From the NCBI RefSeq assembly GCF_001456115.1, contig NZ_CP013266.1:21175-85174 (forward strand): a stretch of DNA of 64,000 bases, in the 5' to 3' direction. This DNA is from Sphingobium baderi. Its GTDB lineage: Bacteria > Pseudomonadota > Alphaproteobacteria > Sphingomonadales > Sphingomonadaceae. Each line of letters opens with the position of its first letter. Within the stretch, counting starts at the first letter, position 1. Below are positions 7,767 through 17,453 of the stretch, one piece after another. A program made the position numbers and the translations under genes. The notes beneath the pieces were generated by a model. It saw nothing but the letters and a program-made list of their open reading frames with translations. It did not search any database and was not told the DNA's origin.

Positions 7767-8663
7767 TTAGCTCAGGACAGATTTATGGGGTTCCAGTGGC
7801 GGGGGTAGATCCTCTTCGCCAAGCAGCGACAACATATCCCGCTCGATTGTCCGCTTCATCGCATACAGCGGCAGACAGTTTGGCTCGACGCCGAACGGGT
7901 CTTCCAGCTCGTGACCCAGCGCATCGAGGCCGAAAAAGGTATAGGCGGTGAGGAGCACCGGCAGGAGCGTCCACCAGTCGAGTGATCCTGCGAGCGCGAA
8001 GGGAAGCATCACGCAAAAGATAAGTGCGGTGCGATGGAGCAGCAGAGAATAGGCGAACGGCACGGGCGTCGTGGATATCCGCTCACAAGCGCCCTGAACC
8101 TTGCCGAAGGATCGCATGTCTTCTGCCACGACGGCATAGTGAATCGGCGTAATGACGCCAGTCTGCTTTAGCTCGAGCAGCCTGCGCCCCATACGATCGA
8201 GCACGAGGTTCGTGACGTTCGGGCTCTTTGTCGCCGGGCCGATATCGACCCACGGCGCAATGGCGGCGATTTCATCCTCGCCGCGAAGGCGTGCGGTGAG
8301 GCCGCAGGCAAAGCCACATATGCTATGGAGCAACGCGCGCCGATCCTCGTCAGGGAGAAGCGATGTCTCGCGCGCGAACGAACGGGCCGAGATAATTAGC
8401 TCGCCCCAAAGCTGCCGCCCCTCCCACCATCGCGCATAGCAGGCATTGTTGCGGAAGCTCATGAAGATCGAGAGCGCGATACCGATCAGGGTGAAAGGGA
8501 TCGTCGAAATCCGCGCGAAAATGCCGGGATGGGCTTGGGCGGCCAGGATGGCGATCACACTGACGACCGCGATCGCCGCCAGCCTCCGTGCGATGCGCGG
8601 CAGGATCGAGCCATGCACGGTGAAAATGATATCTTGGAAGCTCGGTTGCGATCGAACGATCAT
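7767..8663 (-). CDS. Bestrophin-like (UPF0187/YneE family) membrane channel
   Basis: A 298-aa inner-membrane protein. Segments at about residues 25-75 (RLAAIAVVSVIAILAA, then PFTLIGIALSIFMSFRNNACYARWWEGRQLWG) carry the FRNN-x-YxRWWEGR signature of bacterial bestrophins. Two more membrane segments lie at about residues 205-245 (ALIFCVMLPFALAG, LLPVLLTAYTFFGLDALG), followed by ELEDPFG, the conserved cytoplasmic motif. Bacterial members are cation or anion channels. It lies 68 nt after the cytochrome bd cluster on the same strand with a hairpin between, so it may be read through from cydA at a lower level. Its role in the island is unknown. Confidence 0.85.
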   Translation of the reverse strand: MIVRSQPSFQDIIFTVHGSILPRIARRLAAIAVVSVIAILAAQAHPGIFARISTIPFTLIGIALSIFMSFRNNACYARWWEGRQLWGELIISARSFARETSLLPDEDRRALLHSICGFACGLTARLRGEDEIAAIAPWVDIGPATKSPNVTNLVLDRMGRRLLELKQTGVITPIHYAVVAEDMRSFGKVQGACERISTTPVPFAYSLLLHRTALIFCVMLPFALAGSLDWWTLLPVLLTAYTFFGLDALGHELEDPFGVEPNCLPLYAMKRTIERDMLSLLGEEDLPPPLEPHKSVLS

Positions 8664-8704
8664 ATTCCGTGGAATGTCCTTCGCCTGTTTGCCAGCATTT
8701 CCAT

Positions 8705-8730
8705 CGGCAGCTCGTCGAAACGAGCTGCCG
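8705..8730 (-). terminator. Hairpin between DUF2474 gene and bestrophin gene
   Basis: CGGCAGCTCGT (8705-8715) and ACGAGCTGCCG (8720-8730) form a perfect 11-bp stem. On the minus-strand transcript the loop is UUCG, a very stable tetraloop. It begins right after the DUF2474 stop. There is no U tract, so it may attenuate or stabilise the cyd mRNA rather than stop it. Confidence 0.5.
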
Positions 8731-8847
8731 TCAGGGTTTGAGGATGAAGCGAATGACCTGCGCGACAGCCCCCAGCGCCAAAACGCTGGCCGCCCAGATT
8801 AAGACCATCCAGGCGAGCCGTCGACCGAGAGGTTTAGGCTCGTCCAT
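8731..8847 (-). CDS. DUF2474 small subunit of bd-type oxidase
   Basis: A 38-aa protein. It begins with GRRLAWMVLIWAASV and has one hydrophobic helix (about residues 13-33, tryptophan-rich at its start), then a short basic tail. Its ATG overlaps the cydB stop (ATGA). This matches DUF2474 proteins, which follow cyanide-insensitive (CIO-type) cydAB genes and play the part that CydX plays in E. coli, stabilising the oxidase. The gene is too short for ordinary ORF thresholds; its position and overlap give confidence. Confidence 0.8.
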   Translation of the reverse strand: MDEPKPLGRRLAWMVLIWAASVLALGAVAQVIRFILKP

Positions 8848-9857
8848 CAATGATACCCATGCGTGCCGACCTTACCGCGGAACACCCAATAGGCCCACGC
8901 GGTATAGCCGAGAATGATCGGAATGATGACGGCCGCACCCGCCAGCATGAAGAGCTGGCTTTGCGGGGGAGCGGCTGCATCCCAGATCGTGACGGCGCGG
9001 GGAACAACATAGGGGTAGATACTGATCCCCAGCCCAACGAAACCGAGAAAGAACAGGCCAAGCGCCATAATGAAGGGCAGGCGCTCCGCGCCGCGCTTCA
9101 GGCTCCAGAAGAAGGTTGCAGCGCAGATCGCCACCAGCAGAGGAACCTGCGCGGTGAGAAGCACGCCGGGCATCGCAAACCAGCGTCGCCAATAGTCATA
9201 GGTCAGGAACGGCGTCGCCGCACTGACGGCGAAAAGCGCGAGTAGCGTCGCCCCGCCGAGCCAAAATGCCAGTCGACGGGCGCGTTCCTGGCCCGGCCCT
9301 TCGGTTTTCCAGACCAGCCAGGCCGCGCCTAGAAGCGCATATCCGATCACGACTGCCGCGCCGGTCAAGAGGCTGAACGCGCTCAACCAATCCAGCCATC
9401 CCCCTGCATAGGCATCGGCCTCGACCCGCACGCCTTGCAGGATCGCGCCCAGCGTGATCCCCTGCGAGAACGCCGCGAGAACGGACCCAAAGCTGAAGGC
9501 GACATCCCAGAAGGGACGATGGCGCGGATCTCGCCAGCGAAACTCGAATGCGACCCCGCGAAACACGAGACCGAGCAACATCGCGATGATGAGCGGGTAG
9601 GTCGCGGGAAGGATGATGGCGTAGGCAAGAGGAAAGGCCGCGAAGAGACCGCCTCCGCCCAGCACGAGCCATGTTTCATTGCCATCCCAGACCGGCGCGA
9701 TCGAGTTCATTGCCTGATCGCGCTCTCCTCCGACCGAAAGGTTCGGAAAGAGGATGCCGATCCCCAGATCGAACCCGTCCATCACGACATAGGCGAAGAC
9801 AGCAAAGCCGATGATACCGGCCCAGATTATGGTGAGATCGAGGTGCTCCACGTTCAT
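8847..9857 (-). CDS. cydB: Cytochrome bd-type quinol oxidase subunit II
   Basis: A 336-aa polytopic membrane protein of the CydB family. The N-terminus IIWAGIIGFAVFAYVVMDGFDLGIGILFP contains the VMDGFDLG signature. NGNETWLVLGGGGLFAAFPLAYA (seen as WDGNETWLVLGG) and FRGVAFEFRWRDP are further conserved blocks. About eight or nine hydrophobic segments follow. It forms the heterodimer with CydA that oxidises quinol and reduces oxygen without pumping protons. Its start overlaps the cydA stop by 4 nt and its stop overlaps the DUF2474 start, so all three are translated together. Confidence 0.93.
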   Translation of the reverse strand: MNVEHLDLTIIWAGIIGFAVFAYVVMDGFDLGIGILFPNLSVGGERDQAMNSIAPVWDGNETWLVLGGGGLFAAFPLAYAIILPATYPLIIAMLLGLVFRGVAFEFRWRDPRHRPFWDVAFSFGSVLAAFSQGITLGAILQGVRVEADAYAGGWLDWLSAFSLLTGAAVVIGYALLGAAWLVWKTEGPGQERARRLAFWLGGATLLALFAVSAATPFLTYDYWRRWFAMPGVLLTAQVPLLVAICAATFFWSLKRGAERLPFIMALGLFFLGFVGLGISIYPYVVPRAVTIWDAAAPPQSQLFMLAGAAVIIPIILGYTAWAYWVFRGKVGTHGYH

Positions 9858-11272
9858 GCCTCCCGTCCGGTTGATGCCACGACGCCGCTTGCCGGCGTGA
9901 TGCCCGCCGCGCGTTGCGGCACCTTGGACGGTTCCGGTTCACCGGCTGCGGGCGGCTTTGCCATCATCCGGAGCAAATAATAGGTGCCGGCCCCGAACGC
10001 GCCGAAATAGACGAGGATGAAAGCGACGAGGGACGCCGCGACAGCCGGAGCGGCCAGGGGGGAGTGGGACTCCGCGGTTCGCAGCAGGCCGTATACGGTG
10101 AAGGGCTGTCGGCCTACTTCCGTCGTCACCCATCCTGCTATGACCGCGACAAAGCCTGACGGACCAAGCGCGAGAGCGGCGCGGTGCAGCCAGCGCCAGT
10201 CATAGAGCTTGCCGCGCCAGCGGGCGAGCAGGCTCCAGAGGCCCAACCCAAGCATGGCGAGGCCCATCGCCACCATGATCCGAAACGACCAGAAGACGAT
10301 CGGCGTGGGCGGCCAGCGATCGCGCGGGAAGTCGTTGAGGCCGGGGAGGGGCGCTTTGGGATCGTGCTTGAGGATCAGCGATCCCAGATAGGGGATTTCG
10401 ATCTTGCCGTGGACCACCGCATCCTTGTTGCTCGGGAGGCCGAAAAGGATGAGCGAAGCGCCCTCGGGGCTGGCCTCATAATGACCTTCCATCGCGAGAA
10501 CTTTTGTCGGCTGATGCTCAAGCGTGTTGAGGCCGTGCTGATCGCCCGCGAGAATCTGGATCGGCGCCACAAGCGCCGCCATCCACATCGCCATGGAGAA
10601 CATCTTGCGCGCGCCGGGATTCGCGCGGTCGCGCAGAAGGTGCCATGCTCCTACGGCCCCGACGACCATTGCCGTGGTCAGGTAGGCGCCGATGACGGTA
10701 TGGACGAGGCGATAGGGAAAGCTCGCGTTGAAGATGATCGGAAGCCACGAACCTGCGGGCACGAACTGGCCCTTGGCATTGATCGCATAGCCTGCCGGCG
10801 TCTGCATCCAGCTATTCACGGAAATGATCCAGGTCGCCGAGATGAGCGTCCCGACGGCGACCATGCAGGTCGCGAAAAAATGCGGGCCCCTGCCTACCTT
10901 GTTGATGCCGAACAGCATCACGCCAAGGAAACCGGCTTCAAGGAAGAACGCGGTCAGAACCTCATAGGCCATGAGCGGGCCGATGACCGGACCGGCCTTG
11001 GCCGAAAATACCGACCAGTTCGTCCCGAACTGGTAGGACATCACCACGCCCGAGACCACACCCATGCCGAACGCGACGGCGAAGATCTTGAGCCAGTAGC
11101 GATAGAGGTTCGCATACACACCGCTGCCGGTCTTCAACCACAACCCTTCAAGCACCATGAGATAGCTTGCCGTGCCGATGGAGAAGGCCGGGAAGATGAA
11201 GTGGAATGAGACCGTGAACGCGAATTGCGCCCGGGCCAGGATTACCGGATCGAGATTCTCAATCACCAACAT
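9854..11272 (-). CDS. cydA: Cytochrome bd-type quinol oxidase subunit I, CIO type
   Basis: A 472-aa CydA. LARAQFAFTVSFHFIFPAFSIG holds the first haem histidine, PTKVLAMEGHYE the conserved Lys/Glu pair near the quinol site, and GWVTTEVGRQPFTVYGLLRT the GRQP signature. The length and short Q-loop region match the cyanide-insensitive oxidase branch (CioA). GGAGG lies only 1 nt before the ATG, so a GTG two codons later may be the true start. The promoter carries an FrmR-type operator. In context the enzyme would reoxidise quinol from the type II NADH dehydrogenase at 18.3 kb, independent of haem-copper oxidases. Confidence 0.93.
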   Translation of the reverse strand: MLVIENLDPVILARAQFAFTVSFHFIFPAFSIGTASYLMVLEGLWLKTGSGVYANLYRYWLKIFAVAFGMGVVSGVVMSYQFGTNWSVFSAKAGPVIGPLMAYEVLTAFFLEAGFLGVMLFGINKVGRGPHFFATCMVAVGTLISATWIISVNSWMQTPAGYAINAKGQFVPAGSWLPIIFNASFPYRLVHTVIGAYLTTAMVVGAVGAWHLLRDRANPGARKMFSMAMWMAALVAPIQILAGDQHGLNTLEHQPTKVLAMEGHYEASPEGASLILFGLPSNKDAVVHGKIEIPYLGSLILKHDPKAPLPGLNDFPRDRWPPTPIVFWSFRIMVAMGLAMLGLGLWSLLARWRGKLYDWRWLHRAALALGPSGFVAVIAGWVTTEVGRQPFTVYGLLRTAESHSPLAAPAVAASLVAFILVYFGAFGAGTYYLLRMMAKPPAAGEPEPSKVPQRAAGITPASGVVASTGREA

Positions 11273-11398
11273 TCCTCCCTGTTTTGTCCCGCCGATGTTC
11301 GTCCGATTGTCCTCTGCAGAGGCTTTGCGATTCGAACACAGGGCTTGGGGGCCGGACGCGCGCCATTTCCTTTGGTGCAGCGATCCGATCGGGCCGGC

Positions 11399-11426
11399 AA
11401 TATATCATACTCCCCACCAGTATCAA
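11399..11426 (-). promoter_or_regulatory. FrmR-type promoter/operator of cydA
   Basis: Minus strand: TTGATA (11421-11426), a 16-bp spacer, TATATT (11399-11404). TACTCCCCACCAGTA (plus strand 11408-11422) lies between the hexamers. Twenty-one of the 23 plus-strand positions from TACT through AGTATCAAGG and beyond match the 7.7 kb promoter. The site lies between divergent cydA and frmR. Confidence 0.7.
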
Positions 11427-11538
11427 GGGGGTAGGAACCCAGGTCTGGCGTTCGATGTTTCTGGAGGCGTAGGGGAAGGTTCAGGCTCGCTTCGGCCGAA
11501 ATTTGAGGTGTCAGCGCGGCGCAAGGCACAGGATAGGG

Positions 11539-11566
11539 TTGAAACTCCCCCCCTGTATAGTATGTG
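11539..11566 (+). promoter_or_regulatory. frmR promoter with C-tract operator
   Basis: TTGAAA (11539-11544) is a fair -35, followed at 16 bp by TATGTG (11561-11566) as a weak -10. Between them lies ACTCCCCCCCTGTATAGTAT, a C-tract with flanking AT-rich half sites like those bound by the CsoR/RcnR/FrmR family. This implies autoregulation. The rest of 11273-11590 has no gene. Confidence 0.5.
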
Positions 11567-11590
11567 CATATCAACAGTCAGGAAAGCGCG

Positions 11591-11881
11591 ATGCCACATT
11601 CACCAGAAGAGAAGAAGCGGGCCATAACACGCCTGCGTCGCATCAAGGGGCAGGCGGAAGCGCTTGAACGCGCGATCGAGGCCGGAACGGATTGCGCCCC
11701 TTTGCTCCAACAGATTGTGGCGATGCGGGGCGCCACCAACGGGTTGATGGCAGAAGTGATGGAAGGCCATCTCCGTGAGACCTTCGGCCCCGCCAACGGC
11801 GCGCATGGGGAAAATGGAGCCAGCCCATTCGACGACGACATGGAGGGTATAATGCGGATATTGCGAACCTATCTTAAGTAG
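11591..11881 (+). CDS. frmR: FrmR formaldehyde-sensing repressor
   Basis: A 96-aa CsoR/RcnR-family repressor. It starts MPHSPEEKKRAITRLRRIKGQ, with AGGAAA about 8 nt upstream. Pro2 and Cys35 (GTDC) are both present; in E. coli FrmR formaldehyde crosslinks this pair and releases DNA. LLQQIVAMRGATNGLMAEVMEGHLRETF is the conserved family helix with the expected histidine. A glycine/asparagine-rich insert (ANGAHGENGAS) precedes the C-terminal helix. It should repress its own gene, cydA, the zinc-finger gene and frmA through the TACT-N7-AGTA sites. Family identity is firm; target genes are inferred. Confidence 0.93.
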   Translation: MPHSPEEKKRAITRLRRIKGQAEALERAIEAGTDCAPLLQQIVAMRGATNGLMAEVMEGHLRETFGPANGAHGENGASPFDDDMEGIMRILRTYLK

Positions 11882-11986
11882 GTCTTAGAAACCGCAGTAC
11901 CTGTATATAGATTTATAAGAACAATTTTTTACCGATCGGCAATATAATGACGGTGCGCCCAATTTTCGCGTGGTACGACTTATGGG

Positions 11987-12056
11987 TTGGTATTTTCATA
12001 GATCGCCCTAAGCGGCGTATCTACATTTTTCCAGTTCCATGCTTTGGTATTTTCAT
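11987..12056. repeat. 13-bp direct repeats upstream of the LysR gene
   Basis: TTGGTATTTTCAT occurs at 11987-11999 and again at 12044-12056, 57 bp apart, in an AT-rich gap of 265 nt. They end 90 nt before the LysR-family start, a suitable place for an autoregulatory site. No gene is seen in 11882-12146. Confidence 0.4.
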
Positions 12057-12146
12057 TCAGCTTCGCGTGCCACCGGCATCATAACTTGATTGCGGGACTG
12101 CAATTTGTGGTTCCACTGGAAAATCGCAACTGGATGAGAACACGTT

Positions 12147-13067
12147 ATGATCGTCAAGAATTTCGGATATCTGATTGCGCTCGATCAGGAAGGCCATTTC
12201 GGTAGGGCAGCCAAGAGCTGCAACGTGTCGCAGCCCACGCTTTCCGCCGGCATCAAGCAGCTCGAACAGGACTTGGGTGTGGAGATCGTGCGGCATGGCC
12301 GGCGTTATGACGGACTCACATCGGAAGGTGAGACTGTGCTGGCCTGGGCGAAGAAGATCGAGAGCAACTGCGAGGGGCTGGAGCGCGACCTTTCGGCCCA
12401 GAAACGTGGGCTGGAAGGTCAAATTCGCCTGGGCGTGCTGTCGGCCACGTCGATCATGGCATCGATCCTCAGCCTTGCCCTCGCTGAAAGGATGCCGCTC
12501 CTCGAACAGTGCATTTGCACAGCGCAAACCTCGTCGCTGACCAAAGCCTTGCTGACGCATGAAATGGACATGGCGCTGGTCTATCTCGAAGACATATCTG
12601 AGGAGGACTTTGACACGCACCTTCTCTACCGGGAGCGGATCGTCGTTTTCCAGGCATCCGGCGACCCGCTCCCGCGACAGGTTTCATGGGATCATGTCGC
12701 CGAGCTGCCTTTGTGCATCTTGGACTGCGCGCTACCCAAAGCCGCGCGTTCTAGACTCGGGCACCGTGCCGCAAAGTCGATCAGGACCAACAATGTCGAT
12801 GTTCTCGCTGCCCATATCGCAAGTGGGCGATATGCCACCGTCCTTCCGCAATCTCTCGCAACCTATTTTGCTCGGATTTCCGACATTCGGGCGGTTGAAG
12901 TCGCAGGTGAGGGCGCAGATGCCGCTGTTGGATTGGCCATGCCCAGAAATGGGGTGAAATCGACACCCACAGCCGCGCTGTTCGAAATAGTCCGCGCACC
13001 CGAGACAATGGCCTCGATAGAGGCCGCTCTGGACCTGTACCGCCAGTTCCAACCCGAAGGGGGCTGA
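12147..13067 (+). CDS. LysR-family transcriptional regulator
   Basis: A 306-aa LysR protein. The N-terminal winged HTH spans about residues 3-60 (YLIALDQEGHFGRAAKSCNVSQPTLSAGIKQLE, then GLTSEGETVLAWA), and the rest is the periplasmic-binding-like effector domain. It faces the SDR gene convergently across a strong hairpin, and fdhA lies 1.1 kb further on. Position between frmR and two formaldehyde dehydrogenases suggests a role in C1 metabolism, but its inducer and targets cannot be read from the sequence. Confidence 0.88.
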   Translation: MIVKNFGYLIALDQEGHFGRAAKSCNVSQPTLSAGIKQLEQDLGVEIVRHGRRYDGLTSEGETVLAWAKKIESNCEGLERDLSAQKRGLEGQIRLGVLSATSIMASILSLALAERMPLLEQCICTAQTSSLTKALLTHEMDMALVYLEDISEEDFDTHLLYRERIVVFQASGDPLPRQVSWDHVAELPLCILDCALPKAARSRLGHRAAKSIRTNNVDVLAAHIASGRYATVLPQSLATYFARISDIRAVEVAGEGADAAVGLAMPRNGVKSTPTAALFEIVRAPETMASIEAALDLYRQFQPEGG

Positions 13068-13101
13068 CCGTTCATGCCGTGCTATCGCAGCATGAACGGT
13101 C
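13066..13101. terminator. Bidirectional hairpin between convergent genes
   Basis: GACCGTTCATGC (13066-13077) and GCATGAACGGTC (13090-13101) form a perfect 12-bp stem. It overlaps the LysR stop codon and ends 11 nt before the stop of the opposing SDR gene, as expected for a shared terminator. Confidence 0.65.
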
Positions 13102-13111
13102 GCGCGACCCA

Positions 13112-13786
13112 CTATTCGACGTAGATCATTTTCTTGGTCATCCCGCCGTCGACCACAAGCGTTTGCCCGGTAACAAAGCCGGCGGACGCCAGATATAGCA
13201 CGGCCTCGGCAATGTCCTGGGGGCGACCGACCCGGCCAACCGGATGCTGCGCCTCGTCCTCGGCGCGCAGATTCGTGTCATTGGTGATCCAACCAGGTGC
13301 GATTGTATTGACCCGGATTTTGGCGCCAAGTTGCACCGCCAGCGCCTGCGCGAGTGCCACCATGCCACCTTTCGCAGCGGCATAGGCAAAGTCGATGCCT
13401 TGGGACATCAACGCGCGGGTGGAAGCCATCATGACAATCGAACTGCCATCGGTGAGCAGGGGCAATGCCGCTCGCGACATCAGAAAGGCCCCGGTCAGAT
13501 GGCTGCCAATGGTGCTGTTCCACTGGTCGAGCGAGGTGTCACCGAGCTGCATGAATGTGTCGTAAACAAGCCCACCATTGTTGACGAGCAAGTCCAGTCG
13601 ATCCCAGCCAAGGGCACGAAAAGCCTCGGCTACGGACTCTTCGCTGGCAAGATCGCAATGGATCTGTTGACCGATCGCTCCTTCCTTCAAATCGAAGGAT
13701 GCCACCTCCCAACCTTCATCCAATAAGGCGGAACATATAGCCTGACCGATTAGCCCCGATCCTCCTGTTACAATAGCGCGTTTCAT
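13112..13786 (-). CDS. Short-chain dehydrogenase/reductase
   Basis: A 224-aa classical SDR. IVTGGSGLIGQAICSAL is the cofactor-binding motif, LLVNNGG the structural motif, and the catalytic set is Ser in VMMASTRA, then YAAAK. The C-terminal GFVTGQTLVVDGGMT is typical. An aspartate (SFDLKEG) after the second strand favours NAD. It is shorter than usual SDRs (about 250 aa) but has all key residues. Transcribed away from fdhA and towards the LysR gene. Substrate unknown. Confidence 0.85.
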   Translation of the reverse strand: MKRAIVTGGSGLIGQAICSALLDEGWEVASFDLKEGAIGQQIHCDLASEESVAEAFRALGWDRLDLLVNNGGLVYDTFMQLGDTSLDQWNSTIGSHLTGAFLMSRAALPLLTDGSSIVMMASTRALMSQGIDFAYAAAKGGMVALAQALAVQLGAKIRVNTIAPGWITNDTNLRAEDEAQHPVGRVGRPQDIAEAVLYLASAGFVTGQTLVVDGGMTKKMIYVE

Positions 13787-14188
13787 AAGAACTCCTTTCT
13801 GTCAGAGGATGATAGAGAGACCGGCACCATTGCGCCAACACAACTCAAGTCCAGAGAACGGGCGCATAGGGCGTCACCCTGATAGACTTCAACTGCGCCT
13901 TGTCTTCCAGAAACATTATGCTTGCTGCAATGGAATATGATATATCATCTTGTTGCATTGCGGCAGTCATTCTCCTGTAGCTTGGTCATAGGAATTTCCG
14001 ATCTTGGGATAGAATCTTCGAGTTTGCTCCGAAGGAGAAGCGCCGCCATTCTGCCAAGACGGTAATGATGAGACTGGCAACGACACTACTATGCTGCGCT
14101 GAATTAATTCGGTGCGGCATGTTGATCCGTGTCAAGTCCTACTCTCGTCAATACTTGGGGGGGCGTGAAAAAACGCAGGAGATATCTG
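13787..14188. promoter_or_regulatory. Divergent SDR/fdhA intergenic region with palindromes
   Basis: About 400 nt without a supported gene. It contains a perfect 12-bp palindrome ATGATATATCAT (13937-13948), flanked by TGCAATG and CATTGCGG arms, and a second palindrome GAATTAATTC near 14101. These lie between divergent SDR and fdhA starts and could bind the nearby LysR protein. No TACT-N7-AGTA site is seen here, so fdhA may be controlled separately from frmA. Confidence 0.4.
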
Positions 14189-15400
14189 ATGACTACAGGC
14201 AACCGGATCGTAACCTTCGAGAAACCGATGGAAATGAAGGTCAACACCTTCAAATTCCCGGAGCTGATTACTCCACAGGGCAAAAAAGCTCCCCACGGCG
14301 CCATTCTCAAGATCGTCACCACGAACATCTGCGGCAGCGACCTTCACATCTACCGAGGTTCGTTTGAAGTCCCCAAGGGGATGACGATGGGCCACGAAAT
14401 GACCGGCGAGGTGATCGAGGTCGGCTCCGACGTCGAATATATCAAGGTCGGCGATATCGTGTCCGTTCCCTTTAACGTCGGCTGCGGACGCTGCTACAAC
14501 TGCAAGCACATGCGCTCGGACGTGTGCGAGCACACCAACCCCGAAGTCGACTGCGGCGCCTATGGCTTTAACCTGGGTGGATGGACCGGGGGGCAGGGGG
14601 ATTACCTGTTCGTGCCCTATGCAGACTTCAATCTGCTGGCTTTCCCCGACAAGGACGCGGCCATGGCGAAGATCCGTGATCTGACGCTCCTTTCGGACGT
14701 GTTGCCGACCGCGTTCCACGGGTTCGCCGCTCCCGACTGGCCGGCGCAACCGGCCTATATCGTCGGCGAGAATGTGCTGATCTTCGGCGCGGGGCCTGTC
14801 GGCCGCGCGGGCGCCGCCTGTGCGAAGCTCCTCGGTGCCGGCGCCATCATCGTCGCCGACTTCATTCAGGAGCGGCTCGATCTGCTCAAGCCGCACGGCG
14901 TCGAGACCATCAACCTGTCGGACGGCATTCCGATCGAAGATCATCTGGAGCGGATCACCGGCAAGCGCGAGGCCGATCGCGTCATCGACTATGTGGGCCT
15001 CGACTGTCGCGGGTTCGGGGCGGAGTCCGACCAGATCGTCGAGAACGCCGTCACCAACGCCCTGCTGAAATATGTCCGCTTCGGCGGGATGACCAGCACG
15101 GTCGGCGTATATTGCCCCAATCCGATCTCCAAGAATCGGGACAACAAGAAGGGCAGCATGGAAGTCGATTGGGCCAGTGGCTGGATCAAGTCGCCGCGGA
15201 TGTCGGCAGGCCAGTCGCCGACGGCCAATTACAACCACGCCCTCATGCGGGCCATCCTGAACGATCGGATGCCCTATCTGACTCCGATGATGAACACGAA
15301 GATCATCAAGCTGGAGGACGCGCCGGCGGCCTACAAGGAGTTCGATGACGGATCGGCGTTCAAGTACGTCATCGATCCGCACGGCTCTGTGGCGGCCTGA
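14189..15400 (+). CDS. fdhA: Glutathione-independent formaldehyde dehydrogenase
   Basis: A 403-aa zinc-dependent medium-chain dehydrogenase. TTNICGSDLHIYRG and MGHEMTGEV bring catalytic zinc ligands, CGRCYNCKHMRSDVC the four structural-zinc cysteines, and LIFGAGPVGRAGAACAKLLGA the NAD-binding fold. Length and motifs match the Pseudomonas putida FdhA class, which oxidises formaldehyde to formate with bound NAD and no glutathione. The start at 14189 has GGAGAT about 8 nt upstream; the frame is open further back without homology. A strong terminator follows. It duplicates chemistry with the downstream frmA route, but by a different mechanism. Confidence 0.92.
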   Translation: MTTGNRIVTFEKPMEMKVNTFKFPELITPQGKKAPHGAILKIVTTNICGSDLHIYRGSFEVPKGMTMGHEMTGEVIEVGSDVEYIKVGDIVSVPFNVGCGRCYNCKHMRSDVCEHTNPEVDCGAYGFNLGGWTGGQGDYLFVPYADFNLLAFPDKDAAMAKIRDLTLLSDVLPTAFHGFAAPDWPAQPAYIVGENVLIFGAGPVGRAGAACAKLLGAGAIIVADFIQERLDLLKPHGVETINLSDGIPIEDHLERITGKREADRVIDYVGLDCRGFGAESDQIVENAVTNALLKYVRFGGMTSTVGVYCPNPISKNRDNKKGSMEVDWASGWIKSPRMSAGQSPTANYNHALMRAILNDRMPYLTPMMNTKIIKLEDAPAAYKEFDDGSAFKYVIDPHGSVAA

Positions 15401-15408
15401 CCATCTAA

Positions 15409-16854
<1,446 letters not shown>

Positions 16855-16905
16855 TCCCTCAACTCTAACCTTCAATTTCAATAGTTAACCTCAAGGAAGA
16901 ATATC

Positions 16906-17304
16906 ATGGCTGATCCCGTTATCTCCGGCAACGGCGTGTTCTCGCACGTCTTCATCGGCGCGGCCGATGTCGAGCAGTCGGCAGCGTTCTACGACGCCGC
17001 TCTGGGCGCCCTGGGCGTCAAGAACCTCGGCCCCTTCGGCAATGGTTGGGTGCTCTACGGCCGCGAAAAGCCTGCTTTCATCATTGCCCGTCCCGGCAAT
17101 GGCGAAGCGCCCTCCAGCAACGGCGTGACGGTCGGCTTCGCCGCCGCGACGCCCGCCGAAGTGGACGCTTTCCACGCGGCCGGCCTCGCCGCTGGTGGCA
17201 CCGACGAGGGCCAGCCCGGCCCGCGGGGCCACCTGCCGGGTGCCTATGCGGCCTATCTGCGCGATCCGGCGGGCAACAAGGTCTGCTCGTACACCTTCAT
17301 CTAA
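16906..17304 (+). CDS. VOC/glyoxalase-fold protein of the frm cluster
   Basis: 132 aa with the vicinal-oxygen-chelate pattern: FSHVFIGAADVEQSAAFYDAALGALG at the start and AAYLRDPAGNKVCSYTF at the end, the two halves of one fold module. AAGG lies before the ATG. Glyoxalase-like genes often sit between frmA and frmB in alphaproteobacteria; they may help handle the glutathione adduct, but their reaction is not established. Metal ligands are not all obvious, so it may not be a true glyoxalase. Confidence 0.8.
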   Translation: MADPVISGNGVFSHVFIGAADVEQSAAFYDAALGALGVKNLGPFGNGWVLYGREKPAFIIARPGNGEAPSSNGVTVGFAAATPAEVDAFHAAGLAAGGTDEGQPGPRGHLPGAYAAYLRDPAGNKVCSYTFI

Positions 17305-17348
17305 AGCCGGAAGGTGAGGGCGATACCGGCAACCCTATGACTGGCTGT

Positions 17349-17374
17349 CGCCGGCGCTGAAACAGGCGCCGGCG
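17349..17374 (+). terminator. Intra-operon hairpin before frmB
   Basis: CGCCGGCGC (17349-17357) and GCGCCGGCG (17366-17374) form a perfect 9-bp stem with an eight-base loop, followed by CTT and a C run. It lies 45 nt after the VOC stop and 80 nt before frmB. It may reduce read-through or stabilise the upstream mRNA; 17305-17453 has no gene. Confidence 0.45.
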
Positions 17375-17453
17375 CTTCCCCCCCCGCACAACAGCCAAGA
17401 AAAGGGCGCCTATCGCCACACCGTCCACCAACCGTCGAAGCAAGGAAACAAAA

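Noticed and set aside
10059..10074. GGGGGGAGTGGGACT inside cydA, resembling the leader before the 25707 relic
   Set aside because: The match is short, GC-rich and within a coding sequence; no further similarity follows.
10184..11209. A 341-codon plus-strand frame opposite cydA
   Set aside because: Very charged, His/Arg/Asp-rich composition typical of antisense to membrane proteins.
7735..11426. Two copies of a 23-bp sequence as possible ends of a mobile block
   Set aside because: They coincide exactly with -35, operator and -10 elements in the same orientation, so shared regulation explains them better than transposition.
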